A DNA stretch of 64,000 nucleotides from Acinetobacter gyllenbergii CIP 110306 = MTCC 11365 (GCF_000413855.1 NZ_ATGG01000020.1:62001-126000), one strand, 5' to 3'; counted from the first letter of the stretch, positions 34,499 through 44,081 are shown. Numbers and translations: made by a program. The notes: generated by a model from the letters alone, not told the origin.

Positions 34499-36121
34499 AT
34501 GCAAAGCAAAAAACTGAAAAAATTAGACCCTTCACAATCACATCTCTGGATCATTGGCGGCGGTATTGCCGGCATGGCGGCGGCAGCCTTTGCCATTCGT
34601 GACGCCAAAGTACCCGCCCAAAACATTCATATTTTAGAAGAGCTTGAGGTTTCAGGTGGTTCAATGGATGGTGGACATAACCCACTCAATCCCAATCATG
34701 CTTGGGTGACGCGAGGCGGACGAATGCTGACCGATGAAACCTATCTCTGCACATGGGATCTATTCTCTAGCATCCCTTCACTGGAAGATCCCAATATTTC
34801 TGTCCGTGAGGAATGTCGCGATTTTAATGAAAAAATTAAAACCCATGCCCAAGCCCGTTTAATTGATGCGAACCATGTGATTGTAGAAGCCGAAAAGCTT
34901 GGTTTATCCACCTTGAATCGTGCACAGATGCTACGCCTGCTGGCACTCAAAGAAGAACGGATTGGCAGCCGGCGTATTGATGAGTTTTTTGATGATGCAT
35001 TTTTCCAAAGCAATTTCTGGCGGATGTGGCGCACCACCTTTGCCTTTCAGAAATGGCATAGTGCAGCAGAATTGCGTCGTTATTTCTTACGCTTTATTCA
35101 AGAATTACCTCGTATCCATACCTTGGCAGGGGTTAAGCGTACCAAATACAACCAATATGATTCGATGATTTATCCCTTACAACGTTGGCTGGTCGAACAA
35201 GGCGTAGATGTCCGTTTTGGTACTTATGTCACTGACGCTGATTTTGTTGAAGACGAGCAGAGTAAAGAGCGTAAGGCAAGCAAATTGTATCTCAACCTGC
35301 CAGAAGGCACGGAACAGATTGTATTGGGTGAACATGATTTGGCACTTTTCACTTTAGGTTCGATTACAGCAGATTCACGTTATGGCGGTCAGAATGATGT
35401 GCCTGCCCTAATCCGTGATCGACAGGATCATGGCTGGCGCTTATGGGAAACCCTTGCACAAAAAGCACCTGATTTTGGTCGCCCAATGACCTTTAATGGC
35501 AATATTGATGAACATAAATGGAAGTCCTTTACCCTGACGCTGCATGATGATGTCTTGCTGAAACGTATCATCGAATACACAGGCAATGAACCGGGAACAG
35601 GCGCACTAATGACATGGTTTGAATCAGGCTGGCATTTATCCATCGTGGTGCCTGCACAGCCGCATTTTGCCGATTTACCTGCAGGTAAATTTACCTTGTG
35701 GGGCTATGGTTTCGAAATTGACCACATCGGTGATTACATCAAAAAACCCATGAGTGAAGCCACTGGACAAGAGATTGTGATTGAGTTAATTCAGCAACTC
35801 GGATTCGACGATATCTTGGATCATGTACTGGCGCATAGTGATATAACCACGGTGATGATGCCCTATGCCTCTGCCCTGTTTGCCTGTCGTAAAGCGGGCG
35901 ACCGTCCCTTACTGATTCCAGAAAATGCCGTTAATTTTGCCTTCTTGGGCCAATTTGTGGAACTCGAGGATGATGTGGTGTTTACCGTGGAATATTCAAT
36001 TCGTGGCGCCATGCTTGCCATTTATCAGCTTTTAGGTGTAGATCGTGAAGTTCCAGAAATCTATAACGGCTTGCTCGATCCCAAAGTCGGTTTAAAAGCC
36101 TTAGAAACCGTGTTTCACTAA
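34499..36121 (+). CDS. ohyA: Oleate hydratase
   Basis: An FAD-dependent enzyme of the 'myosin-cross-reactive antigen' family that adds water to the cis-9 double bond of oleic and related acids to give 10-hydroxy fatty acids. The dinucleotide site WIIGGGIAGMAAAAFAIRDA is at residues 17-36, and the second family block EELEVSGGSMDGG is near 46-58, followed by GGRMLTDETYLCTWDLFSSIPS near 75. TYVTDADF, SITADSRYGG and a final YSIRGAMLAIYQLLGV are also typical. The length of 540 aa is in the lower normal range. A GAGG lies upstream of the ATG. It is isolated, with no fatty-acid regulator adjacent; a role in detoxifying unsaturated host or skin fatty acids is known for relatives. Confidence 0.93.
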   Translation: MQSKKLKKLDPSQSHLWIIGGGIAGMAAAAFAIRDAKVPAQNIHILEELEVSGGSMDGGHNPLNPNHAWVTRGGRMLTDETYLCTWDLFSSIPSLEDPNISVREECRDFNEKIKTHAQARLIDANHVIVEAEKLGLSTLNRAQMLRLLALKEERIGSRRIDEFFDDAFFQSNFWRMWRTTFAFQKWHSAAELRRYFLRFIQELPRIHTLAGVKRTKYNQYDSMIYPLQRWLVEQGVDVRFGTYVTDADFVEDEQSKERKASKLYLNLPEGTEQIVLGEHDLALFTLGSITADSRYGGQNDVPALIRDRQDHGWRLWETLAQKAPDFGRPMTFNGNIDEHKWKSFTLTLHDDVLLKRIIEYTGNEPGTGALMTWFESGWHLSIVVPAQPHFADLPAGKFTLWGYGFEIDHIGDYIKKPMSEATGQEIVIELIQQLGFDDILDHVLAHSDITTVMMPYASALFACRKAGDRPLLIPENAVNFAFLGQFVELEDDVVFTVEYSIRGAMLAIYQLLGVDREVPEIYNGLLDPKVGLKALETVFH

Positions 36122-36141
36122 ATCATTTTGAAAGGCTAAAA

Positions 36142-36170
36142 ATGAAGTAGATCTTGATGATCTACTTCAT
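36142..36170. terminator. Long stem-loop after oleate hydratase
   Basis: Perfect 12-base arms ATGAAGTAGATC (36142-36153) and GATCTACTTCAT (36159-36170) with a 5-base loop. No long T run follows, so it may be a weak terminator or an mRNA-stabilising end. Confidence 0.55.
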
Positions 36171-36231
36171 CCTCCTGATCAGCTCTTAGATCTATGAGCA
36201 AAAATTCAGTCAAATTTGCTGAATAGTGCGC

Positions 36232-36765
36232 TTATTCTTGCAGCAGCAGCTTGCCATTTTCTTTCAGTAATTTTCCATCATAGCTATAAATCATTTTCTT
36301 CTGAGCAACTTTACGTTCTTGCTCCTCACTTTCTGGTGCCCCCATAAAGTCAGGCATGCTCACGATAATTTGATTCGGCTTCGCTGAAACCTTGATGAGA
36401 TCCGAACATGAACCAAAAACAGGCGAAACCGTCACTTTCTGATTCGGGCTGATTTTCACAAAATTCAGTTGGATCGGACAACCACTGCCGCCAATGTCTT
36501 GCACCAAAACCACATCATCCATGTGTAGTTTATAAATGCCTTCAATTGACAGACCGTTATTGCCCTCAATTTTTGGCAACACCATTTTATGATTAAAATA
36601 TAGCGTTTCTTGTCCAGTCTCAGGGCTGACTTTAATTTGAACTTGCCCATAACGTGTTTTCTTGACGTTTTCCGCAGCAAAAGCAGTCTGTGTAGCGACC
36701 AATACCGTAGCAGCAAGTACCCATTTCAACATCTTATTTTGCTTCATCATTTTGATTTTACTCAT
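36232..36765 (-). CDS. Secreted protein of unknown function (177 aa)
   Basis: No family recognised. A signal peptide (KMLKWVLAATVLVATQTAFAAE) precedes a small soluble, probably beta-rich domain with GQVQIKVSPETGQETLYFNHK, VVLVQDIGGSGCPIQLNFV and SPVFGSCSDLIKVSAK; the two cysteines could form a disulphide. The start codon used here (36765) overlaps the upstream gene's stop by 8 bases, with AAGG upstream, so translational coupling with the 202-aa partner is likely. ATGs further in (36750, 36747) are alternatives. Confidence 0.65.
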   Translation of the reverse strand: MSKIKMMKQNKMLKWVLAATVLVATQTAFAAENVKKTRYGQVQIKVSPETGQETLYFNHKMVLPKIEGNNGLSIEGIYKLHMDDVVLVQDIGGSGCPIQLNFVKISPNQKVTVSPVFGSCSDLIKVSAKPNQIIVSMPDFMGAPESEEQERKVAQKKMIYSYDGKLLKENGKLLLQE

Positions 36766-37366
36766 CACCTTGTTTAATGATTTTTGGTTTTAAACTACAT
36801 GGATTTTCGACCTTGATCTCCTGAAAGTATTTCTCTCCGTCTTCTTCTGCATCATAGCCAAAATTAAACGAAGCATCGCTCTCATCAAAGAAGGTGGAAT
36901 AGCCAATCTGTCCCATCTCGCTAAACTTTGGATCCTTTTTACTGATGCTGAGATAAGGCTTGAGTTCAGGTAGCCGGTAAAACACCACTTTGTCATGTTC
37001 TTTGTCCAATTGCTGTTTGGTCACAAAGCACTTTTGATCGGGTGACATTTTTAATAATTCAAAGAATTCCTGCTGCTTGTTATCTTGATCATACACCGTG
37101 AGGATATGCGGATTGCCAGTTGCACCCAACTGAAAACCAATCCGTTTTGGGGTGAATTGATAGGCTCTTGCCGTCTTATTCCATTGCGATATTAAGACCT
37201 TTTCTTGACCTTTATAGACTTTGATATAGTCACAGGCATCGGTTTTTACATTACAGTTTCGTTTAATAATTTTGACCTCACCCGCTTGGGCCAAAACTTC
37301 TGCTTTAGCCCATAGCGTGCTACTACAACAGAGCACACTGATTGCTAAAATTAATCTACTTGTCAT
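36758..37366 (-). CDS. Secreted protein of unknown function (202 aa), partner of the 177-aa protein
   Basis: No family recognised. A signal peptide (MTSRLILAISVLCCSSTLWA) precedes a mature domain of about 180 residues with cysteines at CNVKTDACDY, QKCFVTK and NPCSLKP, probably disulphide-bonded. A beta-rich pattern (EKVLISQWNKTARAYQF, RIGFQLGATGNPHILTVYD) resembles the general look of its downstream neighbour, whose body also reports on a 'conserved GC' strand. The two overlap by 8 bases and are co-transcribed. They may act together in the periplasm; no known function. Confidence 0.65.
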   Translation of the reverse strand: MTSRLILAISVLCCSSTLWAKAEVLAQAGEVKIIKRNCNVKTDACDYIKVYKGQEKVLISQWNKTARAYQFTPKRIGFQLGATGNPHILTVYDQDNKQQEFFELLKMSPDQKCFVTKQQLDKEHDKVVFYRLPELKPYLSISKKDPKFSEMGQIGYSTFFDESDASFNFGYDAEEDGEKYFQEIKVENPCSLKPKIIKQGDE

Positions 37367-37469
37367 TTTATAATATACCCAATTGATTTAAGCCGTGGTC
37401 TAAGTGCCACAAGATAGACAGCTTATTCTGCTTAGAATAAATTGGGAATTCAATGTTTTATTGCTCGCC

Positions 37470-38237
37470 TCATTCACATGAGGCTGAAAGTACCAAATAC
37501 AACACTTCACTGCTAAACGAACCATCTGCTTGAATACGATAATATTGTTGAACTTGATCAGCTGCCTTTTGCTGTAAATCCCGTATAGTCTGGACTGCAT
37601 ATTCAGGAGTTTGCATTCGCTCCGTCCAACTCTTGAACTCTAGATCTAAATATTGCTTTTCAACAGTCTCAACCCGAAAACCTGCATATTCAGCAAAGCG
37701 TATCCACTCCTGTAAACTATAATTGCGTACATGGCTTGGATCTCGAATCGTTTCAATGGTCTGAAAGAAGGTATCCATCACGGGATTTAAGTGCCCTAAA
37801 ATATCGACAATAATCACCTTGCCTTGCGGCACCAATACACGGCGAATTTCCGCCATCGCCTGTGCCACATTTTGCCAATGATGTGCTGAATAGCGCGTAA
37901 TCACACAATCAAAGCTTTGATCGGCAAAAGCTAAACTCTCTGCTGCACCTTGCACAGCCTTGACATGATCAAAGCCCTTTTGCTTGGCCTGCTGTGCCAC
38001 CAATTCAAGCATTGACGGCGTTAAATCATAAGCCGTCACTTGATCGGTAAAGGGTGCAATTTGATAGCTGACATGGCCACCACCACAACCTAAATCCAAC
38101 ACTTTTTTCAATTGCTGTGACTGGATCAAGTGCTGCATTTTTGCAAACTCAATCCCTTGTGCATGAACACTACTGTTTAAATAGGCTTGAGATTTATCTT
38201 GATATTGCTGTTGATTGACTTGATGCTGGGTACTCAT
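37470..38237 (-). CDS. Class I SAM-dependent methyltransferase
   Basis: A cytosolic methyltransferase of 255 residues. The Rossmann motif I KVLDLGCGGGHVSYQIAP is near residue 46, followed by VTAYDLTPSMLELV (motif II acid) and FDCVITRYSAHHWQNVAQAMAEIRRVLVPQGKVIIVD, a typical motif IV-VI run of the Methyltransf_11 / UbiE-like group. The acceptor is unknown. The ATG at 38237 is preferred because AAGGA lies 9 bases upstream; the frame extends 16 codons further. It is followed by a DUF1345 gene upstream on the same strand, 100 bases away. Confidence 0.9.
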   Translation of the reverse strand: MSTQHQVNQQQYQDKSQAYLNSSVHAQGIEFAKMQHLIQSQQLKKVLDLGCGGGHVSYQIAPFTDQVTAYDLTPSMLELVAQQAKQKGFDHVKAVQGAAESLAFADQSFDCVITRYSAHHWQNVAQAMAEIRRVLVPQGKVIIVDILGHLNPVMDTFFQTIETIRDPSHVRNYSLQEWIRFAEYAGFRVETVEKQYLDLEFKSWTERMQTPEYAVQTIRDLQQKAADQVQQYYRIQADGSFSSEVLYLVLSASCE

Positions 38238-38337
38238 GTTCTTATCCTTGCGTTGTCGGTCTAAATTCAAAATAACCAACAACAACCAAAAATAAAAATG
38301 ATTAATTTTATAAAAATTAATAAAAATAAGTTATCAA

Positions 38338-39015
38338 TTAAAGACCAATCAAACTGGCCGCCACATTGATCGCCACCGCCAAAATTACGGTATTGAAAAT
38401 AAAGGCCAACACACAATGAAAAATATTCAGATGTCGAAGCTCTGAGCTGGTAATCGAGACATCCGCGGTTTGTGCAGAAGTACCAATGATATAACTGAAA
38501 TAGATAAAATCCAGATAATCTGGTTGATCGGTTTTCGGAAAATCTAGACCTGCATCTTGATGACGACTTTTGGCAAGGTAGTAATCATGTGCATAATGAA
38601 TGGCAAATAAAGTATGCAGTAATAACCATGTCGAGAAAATCGTGCCGATGGTCAGTAAAATGAGTACTGTTTTTAAAATGGGTTGATCTTTGGGGACATG
38701 TCCCAACTGCACCACAATCGAAATAAAACAAATCACAATAGCGATCAGTACCACAGTCAAGATCATCCACTTGCCTTCATCCTGCTGTTTGGCACGTTGT
38801 AAAATATGGGTGGCGTCCAAGTGCCACATCATTTTCAAGGTCAGAAATAAATACAGCCAAATCGCAATATTCCAACCAAGTTGCAAGCAGGTTGCCCAAT
38901 GCCATTGCGTGAACAGATGCAAAGCCCCGTAAATCAACAATCCCAAAAAAAAAGTCGCAGACAAATATGGTCGATACTTGATTCCTTTCACTAAACGATG
39001 GATGAATCCTTGCAT
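38338..39015 (-). CDS. DUF1345 family membrane protein
   Basis: An inner-membrane protein of 225 residues with about five hydrophobic segments. It carries the family hallmark near the C-terminus: DYLDFIYFSYIIGTSAQTADVSITSSELRHLNIFHCVLAF, then FNTVILAVAINVAASL. The N-terminal part is RPYLSATFFLGLLIYGAL. No function is established for DUF1345. It is divergent from the TetR regulator gene at 39202, so the regulator could also control it. Confidence 0.85.
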   Translation of the reverse strand: MQGFIHRLVKGIKYRPYLSATFFLGLLIYGALHLFTQWHWATCLQLGWNIAIWLYLFLTLKMMWHLDATHILQRAKQQDEGKWMILTVVLIAIVICFISIVVQLGHVPKDQPILKTVLILLTIGTIFSTWLLLHTLFAIHYAHDYYLAKSRHQDAGLDFPKTDQPDYLDFIYFSYIIGTSAQTADVSITSSELRHLNIFHCVLAFIFNTVILAVAINVAASLIGL

Positions 39016-39201
39016 ATTTCACCTATTTGTATTTTTTATGCATGAGTAATTTACCCTTATTTTTTAACACTGTATTGCCTTAGAAAAATCACTCAGAACT
39101 GCGATTTTACCGAAATTAAACAAAATAAAGTTTCTCGACATATTTACTTCGGACAAAAATGTCCGTTTAATTCACCCTATATCTCCCAAGAAATTTAGGT
39201 C

Positions 39202-39750
39202 ATGGCAAAACGTCAGCAATTGGCAGCGCATAATCGTGATGAACTCCTCAATGCCGCCGAAGAAATCTTCCGCAGGCAAGGGGTTCATGTGCCATTACAA
39301 GCCATCATTGATCATGCGGGCGTGGGACGTGCAACGTTTTATCGTAATTTTGCAGATCGTAAAGCGCTGGTGGCTGCCTTGTTGGAACGAGCGATTACAC
39401 GTTTAGAACAACGGTCGCAGGCTTTACTGGCATTTAATGATGGTTTTATTCGTTTGATTGAAGGTCATATCGAACAACTGCCGCATTTAGTTGTACTGAT
39501 TGATTACTGGCGTATTATTGATCGGCAAGACCCAATCATGCTAAACATTTATCAAAGACGCGATAAAGCATTACAGCCACTGATTGATCAAGCCATACAA
39601 CATCAGCTTTGTCGTCCTGATCTTACTCCACAAGATTTCGGAATGATCACGGCGATCTTGGGGTCTTCATTTCAAGGACATCATACCTCTGATCAAGTGC
39701 GCTTAGCCAAACGAGCAATAGAATTATTATTAAACGGCATTAAAGTTTAG
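39202..39750 (+). CDS. TetR-family transcriptional regulator of the downstream efflux operon
   Basis: A DNA-binding repressor of 182 residues. The N-terminal helix-turn-helix is clear: AAEEIFRRQGVHVPLQAIIDHAGVGRATFYRNFADRKALVAALL at residues 17-61. The C-terminal ligand domain is unremarkable. It is followed 14 bases later by the MFS exporter gene and then the HlyD gene, so it most likely autoregulates the operon and responds to a transported compound. It is divergent from the DUF1345 gene across a 186-base region. No palindrome that I would call its operator stood out by eye. Confidence 0.9.
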   Translation: MAKRQQLAAHNRDELLNAAEEIFRRQGVHVPLQAIIDHAGVGRATFYRNFADRKALVAALLERAITRLEQRSQALLAFNDGFIRLIEGHIEQLPHLVVLIDYWRIIDRQDPIMLNIYQRRDKALQPLIDQAIQHQLCRPDLTPQDFGMITAILGSSFQGHHTSDQVRLAKRAIELLLNGIKV

Positions 39751-39763
39751 TTCGGGAAATAAC

Positions 39764-41410
39764 ATGGATAAAAGCCCTCGCTATCTTGAGACACCTCCAG
39801 ATTGGTCTGCCGATGAGCGCCCAACCTTACCCGGCTCGCCTGCTGCAATTGCCCATGCCAGACCAAAACGTCTTGCTTACTTCGTTATTGGTCTGTTTAT
39901 ATGTATTGCAGCCAGTTTAAGTAATGGTTTTATCGTTGCGAATTTGCCGATTTTCCAAGGTGAGTATGGCCTGACCCCATCACAGGCAGCATGGCTACCT
40001 GCAGCCTATGTGATGGCCAATGTCAGTTCCAACCTCATCTTATTCAAAGCACGGCAACAATATGGCTTACGCCTGTTTTCTGAAATCGGTTTGCTGGTTT
40101 TTATTGGTGTACTGATTCTGCATATCTTTGTCAAAACCTATGAAATGGCCTTATTTGTACGTTTCATTGCAGGTCTGGCTGCTGCACCACTGAGTTCGCT
40201 GGGGATGTATTACACCATGCAAGCTTTTGGTAAGGCAGATATGGCCAAAGGGATTTATTTGGCTTTCGGCTTTCAGCAACTTGGTCTACCTTTGGCTTGG
40301 ATCATCTCGCCTTTTCTACTTAGCGCCAATCAGTGGGATGTGATTTATACCTTTGAATTGGGTTTGGCAATTTGCTGTTTTGCCATGGTGGTGGCATTAA
40401 AACTGCCTCGCAGCTTACGCTTAGAGGTCTTTGAGAAGCAGGACTTTTTTACCTTTGCCTTGCTCGCCCCTGGTTTTGCTTGTTTGTGTATCGTACTGAC
40501 CCAAGGGCCTATTTTATGGTGGTTCAATAGCCCTTGGCTGGCTTATACCTTAATTGTCGGTTTTTGCTTGATTGTATTAGGACTTACTTACGAACATTAC
40601 CGCAGCAACCCACTGATTATGACCCGTTGGTTAGCGGCAGGTGATTTACTCAGTTTTGTAGTCAGTGCCTTTGCCTTACGTTTGCTCATGTCAGAGCAAA
40701 GTTATGCCGCAGTTAATTTCCTCAAGACCATGGGGATGGGCCCTGATCAATTTGTACCGCTTTATGTGGTGATCTTTTGTGGCACCATTGCAGGTTCAGT
40801 ATTCAGCGCGCTGACCTTCCATCGCGAACGTTTAATTTTAAATTTATTCCTTGCTGAAATCCTGATTTTAATTGCCTGCGCCTTGGATTATCACCTGACC
40901 AGTGATGTGCGCCCTGCTAACTTCTATCGCAGTCAATTCTTAGTCAGCTTTGCAGGTGGGGTCTTTATCGGCCCGCTGTTGCTGATGGGTTTTATGCGCA
41001 CCTTACAACGTGGTCCACAATATGTGGTGACCTTTATTGTGCTGTTTTCAGCGACACAGAACTTTGGTGGTTTGGTCGGCTCATCCTTCTTCAACACCTA
41101 TCAGCAACGCCATACCTATGATTATAAAGTGGAAATCAATAGCAATCTGGATCCCACCGATCCGATTGTTGCACAGCGTTTACAAGCCTATCAGCATAGT
41201 GCCATGATCAATACCAATGACCCTGTGCTGCAAAACAACCAAGCCTTGCAGAACCTGAATAAAGTGGTCACCCGTGAAGCGCAAGTCCGTGCCTATAACG
41301 ATGTGATCGTATTGAACGGTATTTTTGCAGTGGTGTTACTGCTATGGGGCTTATTTAAATACGCACGCAATAAATACAAAACCCGCAAAAATCTGCAAGC
41401 AGCCAGTTAA
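39764..41410 (+). CDS. MFS transporter, DHA2 (EmrB-like) family
   Basis: An inner-membrane drug/proton antiporter of 548 residues with about 14 transmembrane segments, the DHA2 count. Characteristic parts are FVIGLFICIAASLSNGFIVANLPIF (TM1), SQAAWLPAAYVMANVSSNLI near residue 75, VRFIAGLAAAPLSSLGMYYTM near 130, and a long C-terminal periplasmic loop before the last helix (QAYQHSAMINTNDPVLQNNQAL). It has a strong GGGAA Shine-Dalgarno. With the HlyD protein it should form an EmrAB-type export complex with an outer-membrane TolC homologue encoded elsewhere. The exported compound is unknown. Confidence 0.9.
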   Translation: MDKSPRYLETPPDWSADERPTLPGSPAAIAHARPKRLAYFVIGLFICIAASLSNGFIVANLPIFQGEYGLTPSQAAWLPAAYVMANVSSNLILFKARQQYGLRLFSEIGLLVFIGVLILHIFVKTYEMALFVRFIAGLAAAPLSSLGMYYTMQAFGKADMAKGIYLAFGFQQLGLPLAWIISPFLLSANQWDVIYTFELGLAICCFAMVVALKLPRSLRLEVFEKQDFFTFALLAPGFACLCIVLTQGPILWWFNSPWLAYTLIVGFCLIVLGLTYEHYRSNPLIMTRWLAAGDLLSFVVSAFALRLLMSEQSYAAVNFLKTMGMGPDQFVPLYVVIFCGTIAGSVFSALTFHRERLILNLFLAEILILIACALDYHLTSDVRPANFYRSQFLVSFAGGVFIGPLLLMGFMRTLQRGPQYVVTFIVLFSATQNFGGLVGSSFFNTYQQRHTYDYKVEINSNLDPTDPIVAQRLQAYQHSAMINTNDPVLQNNQALQNLNKVVTREAQVRAYNDVIVLNGIFAVVLLLWGLFKYARNKYKTRKNLQAAS

Positions 41411-41430
41411 TCCTTTTTGATTGAGAAAAG

Positions 41431-42597
41431 ATGATGTCAGAACAAGATAAACCCGAAGAGAATAATGCTCGAACCACGGAGCAAAATGAAACAACGCCAG
41501 TAGCAAAGGCGCCTGAAACTGTGGCACAAATGCCACCACCGCCTCCTCCGCCGACCAGTAAGCTAATCAAGACCAAACGCTCGACCCTGTGGTGGATGCT
41601 ATTGGTATTATTGGTGGGTATCACCATTATCTTATGGGCGTGGCGCATTGGTCCATTTCATACAGCGGTTGAACAAACCGACAATAGCTATGTGAAAGGC
41701 AAAACCACTATCTTGTCTTCACAGATCAATGGCTATATCAAAGATGTGCTGGTCAAAGACTTTGACCAAGTCAAACAAGGTCAAGTGTTGATGCATATTG
41801 ATGCCACCACCTATGATCAAAAGGTCACACAGGCAGCATCTGGTGTCGAACAGGCAGAAAACAGTCTTGCCAATCAAACCCAAGCCATTGCACAACGTCA
41901 GGCTGATGTTGTCGCGGCACAGGCCAAGCTGGATCAGGTCAAAGCACAATATGATTTATCTGTGGCACAGCTGAAACGCTACCAGCAATTGGGAGATAGC
42001 GGTGCTGCATCTAAATCTGAACAAGACAAAGCCGCGGCAGATGCCCAAAATAATCACGCCTTACTGAAACAGGCCGAAGCCAATATCTTGGTGGCACAAG
42101 AAGCCTTAAAAACGGCACAAGTGGCGCAGACAGGTTTAAAAGCACAAGTGAATAGTGCACAGGCACAACTCGACCAAGCCAATACCACCAAGGACTACAG
42201 CACCATTGTTGCCCCATTGGATGGACAATTAGGTGAGGTTAATCCACGCGTCGGTCAATATGTTGCGGCAGGAACTCAGTTGCTTTATCTGATTCCAACA
42301 CAGACTTGGGTGATTGCCAACTTTAAGGAAACCCAAATTGCCAATATGAAAATCGGGCAAAAAGCTTATTTCACTGTCGATGCGATGAATCATCAGAAAT
42401 TTACCGGACATGTTGAGCAGATTTCCCCTGCGGCAGGTTCAGAATTCAGCGTGCTCAAACCTGACAATGCCACAGGTAACTTCACCAAGGTGGTGCAACG
42501 GATTTCAGTCCGTATCGCCATTGATCCGAATCAAAAAGGTATCGAAAACTTACGTCCTGGGATGTCGGTAATTAGCTCTGTGGACACCGACTCCTAA
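41431..42597 (+). CDS. HlyD-family membrane fusion protein (EmrA-like)
   Basis: The periplasmic adaptor of the efflux pump, 388 residues. A proline-rich cytosolic N-terminus (MPPPPPPPTSK) precedes one transmembrane helix (TLWWMLLVLLVGITIILWAW). The lipoyl/barrel half follows with EQTDNSYVKGKTTILSSQINGYI, then a long alpha-helical hairpin of heptads rich in Q and A (ASGVEQAENSLANQTQAIAQRQ) and the returning lipoyl strand TIVAPLDGQLGEVNPRVGQYV near residue 250, ending in a beta barrel (LRPGMSVISSV). It lies 20 bases after the MFS gene. Confidence 0.92.
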   Translation: MMSEQDKPEENNARTTEQNETTPVAKAPETVAQMPPPPPPPTSKLIKTKRSTLWWMLLVLLVGITIILWAWRIGPFHTAVEQTDNSYVKGKTTILSSQINGYIKDVLVKDFDQVKQGQVLMHIDATTYDQKVTQAASGVEQAENSLANQTQAIAQRQADVVAAQAKLDQVKAQYDLSVAQLKRYQQLGDSGAASKSEQDKAAADAQNNHALLKQAEANILVAQEALKTAQVAQTGLKAQVNSAQAQLDQANTTKDYSTIVAPLDGQLGEVNPRVGQYVAAGTQLLYLIPTQTWVIANFKETQIANMKIGQKAYFTVDAMNHQKFTGHVEQISPAAGSEFSVLKPDNATGNFTKVVQRISVRIAIDPNQKGIENLRPGMSVISSVDTDS

Positions 42598-42663
42598 TGC
42601 AAGACTGACATTCTCAATCAAATCCATTTACAATGTGATCAAATCCATTTCTCTTGTTCGAAA

Positions 42664-43530
42664 ATGTTTGATCACATTGCTTTTCCTCCCCCCTATCAAA
42701 CATTAGCGTTGCCCAGTTCGGTTCAACTGACGATTAAGCGTTTAGACCTGATTCATCCACAGATTTCAGGCAATAAATTTTATAAGCTAAAATACAACCT
42801 GCTTGCAGCACAGCAACAAGGTTTGACCCAAGTCCTCACATTTGGTGGCGCATTCTCCAATCATATTGCCGCAACTGCCTATGCCGCCCAGCGCTTTGGC
42901 TTTGAAAGTATTGGCCTGATCCGAGGTGAAGAACTTGCGACCCGTGACTTAAACCCTACCCTACAGACAGCACAAGATTTTGGCATGCAACTACATTTTG
43001 TCAGCCGAGCCGAGTATCGTCTGCGTCATGAGGCTGAGTATATACAACAACTACAACTGCAATATCCTCAAGCCTTTATTGTTCCAGAAGGTGGCAGCAA
43101 TGCACTTGCACTGCAAGGAACACAGGAAATTTTAAGCGAAGATGATCGAAAGAATTATGATGTGATTTGTTGTGCAGTTGGAACAGGTGGCACTATTGCG
43201 GGCTTAATTGAAAGCAGTTCAGAACAACAACAGATTTTGGGCTTTTCTGCATTGAAAGGCGACTTCCTAAAACAGGATATTCAACAGTGGACCAAGAAAA
43301 GTAATTGGTCTTTAACCGATGCTTATTGTTGTGGAGGTTATGCCAAAACCACAACCGAACTCCTGCAATTTATGCAACATTTTGAGCAACAATATGCAAT
43401 TCCTTTGGAACAAGTCTATACCGCAAAGATGATGATGGGGCTATTCGATTTAATCCAACAGCCGTATTTTCCTGAAAATAGCCGTATTTTGGCAATCCAT
43501 ACCGGTGGTTTACAAGGTCGCTTAAAATAA
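42664..43530 (+). CDS. PLP-dependent D-cysteine desulfhydrase / ACC deaminase-like enzyme
   Basis: A fold-type II PLP enzyme of 288 residues. The probable PLP lysine lies in ISGNKFYKLKYNLL near residue 38, followed by LTFGGAFSNHIAATAYAA near 58, a motif of the ACC deaminase/D-cysteine desulfhydrase family, and VPEGGSNALALQGTQEIL near 142. The phosphate-binding loop is CCAVGTGGTIAGLIE near 175. Relatives degrade D-cysteine to pyruvate, H2S and ammonia, or 1-aminocyclopropane-1-carboxylate; sequence alone does not settle which. It lacks an obvious Shine-Dalgarno and follows the HlyD gene by 66 bases. Confidence 0.85.
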   Translation: MFDHIAFPPPYQTLALPSSVQLTIKRLDLIHPQISGNKFYKLKYNLLAAQQQGLTQVLTFGGAFSNHIAATAYAAQRFGFESIGLIRGEELATRDLNPTLQTAQDFGMQLHFVSRAEYRLRHEAEYIQQLQLQYPQAFIVPEGGSNALALQGTQEILSEDDRKNYDVICCAVGTGGTIAGLIESSSEQQQILGFSALKGDFLKQDIQQWTKKSNWSLTDAYCCGGYAKTTTELLQFMQHFEQQYAIPLEQVYTAKMMMGLFDLIQQPYFPENSRILAIHTGGLQGRLK

Positions 43531-43556
43531 AAAAGTCACCCTCAAGTGACTTTTTT
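43530..43556. terminator. Bidirectional terminator
   Basis: AAAAAGTCAC/GTGACTTTTT arms around a 6-base loop, between the convergent PLP-enzyme gene and the membrane-protein gene at 43576. Confidence 0.88.
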
Positions 43557-43575
43557 ATTTGACCGAATCAAGTGC

Positions 43576-43941
43576 TTAAAACCAGCCATCACCAATCGGC
43601 TTATTGTCCATAAACACCACTAAACCTTTGACAATACGATAAATAAACCAGATTGATGCCGCAAATAGAATCGGAATACCAATGAGTACAAAAGACAAGA
43701 TAAATCCAATAATTGCAGCAATGAGCGTGATCCAAAAGGTTTTGATTTGCCATTCAAAATGACTGGCCAACCATGTTCCTTTAACTTCATCGCGTTTCAT
43801 ATAATTCATAATAATCGCAGCAATACTGGTCAATCCCACAAAAATACTGGCCGCATAAAGCCCATATATAATTAAGGTATATTGTCTGAGTGAATCTTGC
43901 TGATTCGGCGGTGTGTCTTCTAAAAAAGTCTTATCATTCAT
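43576..43941 (-). CDS. DUF4870-like small membrane protein (121 aa)
   Basis: Three hydrophobic segments: YTLIIYGLYAASIFVGLTSIAAIIMNYM, FWITLIAAIIGFILSFVLIGIPILFAASIWFIYRIVKGL. Between them is a charged KRDEVKGTWLASHFEWQIKTFW loop; the HxxWQ-type loop between helices is characteristic of DUF4870/'TIC20-like' proteins, a family without assigned function. The ATG at 43941 is chosen because AAGGGG lies 9 bases upstream. It is divergent from the flavoprotein gene at 44082. Confidence 0.75.
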   Translation of the reverse strand: MNDKTFLEDTPPNQQDSLRQYTLIIYGLYAASIFVGLTSIAAIIMNYMKRDEVKGTWLASHFEWQIKTFWITLIAAIIGFILSFVLIGIPILFAASIWFIYRIVKGLVVFMDNKPIGDGWF

Positions 43942-44081
43942 TATTGTTATCCCCTTTATTGAGACCAATTTTATAACATGCTTTGATTTTAAAAGTATAT
44001 TTTTTAATCAAACAATCGACATACTCAAAAGGCTTTAAATCTTTTATAATTGCCCGCTTTTCCTCCCTTGAGTATTTCCCC

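Noticed and set aside
36142..36170. The 12-base-arm stem after oleate hydratase as a transposon end
   Set aside because: No target-site duplication or second copy is visible; more likely a transcript-end structure.
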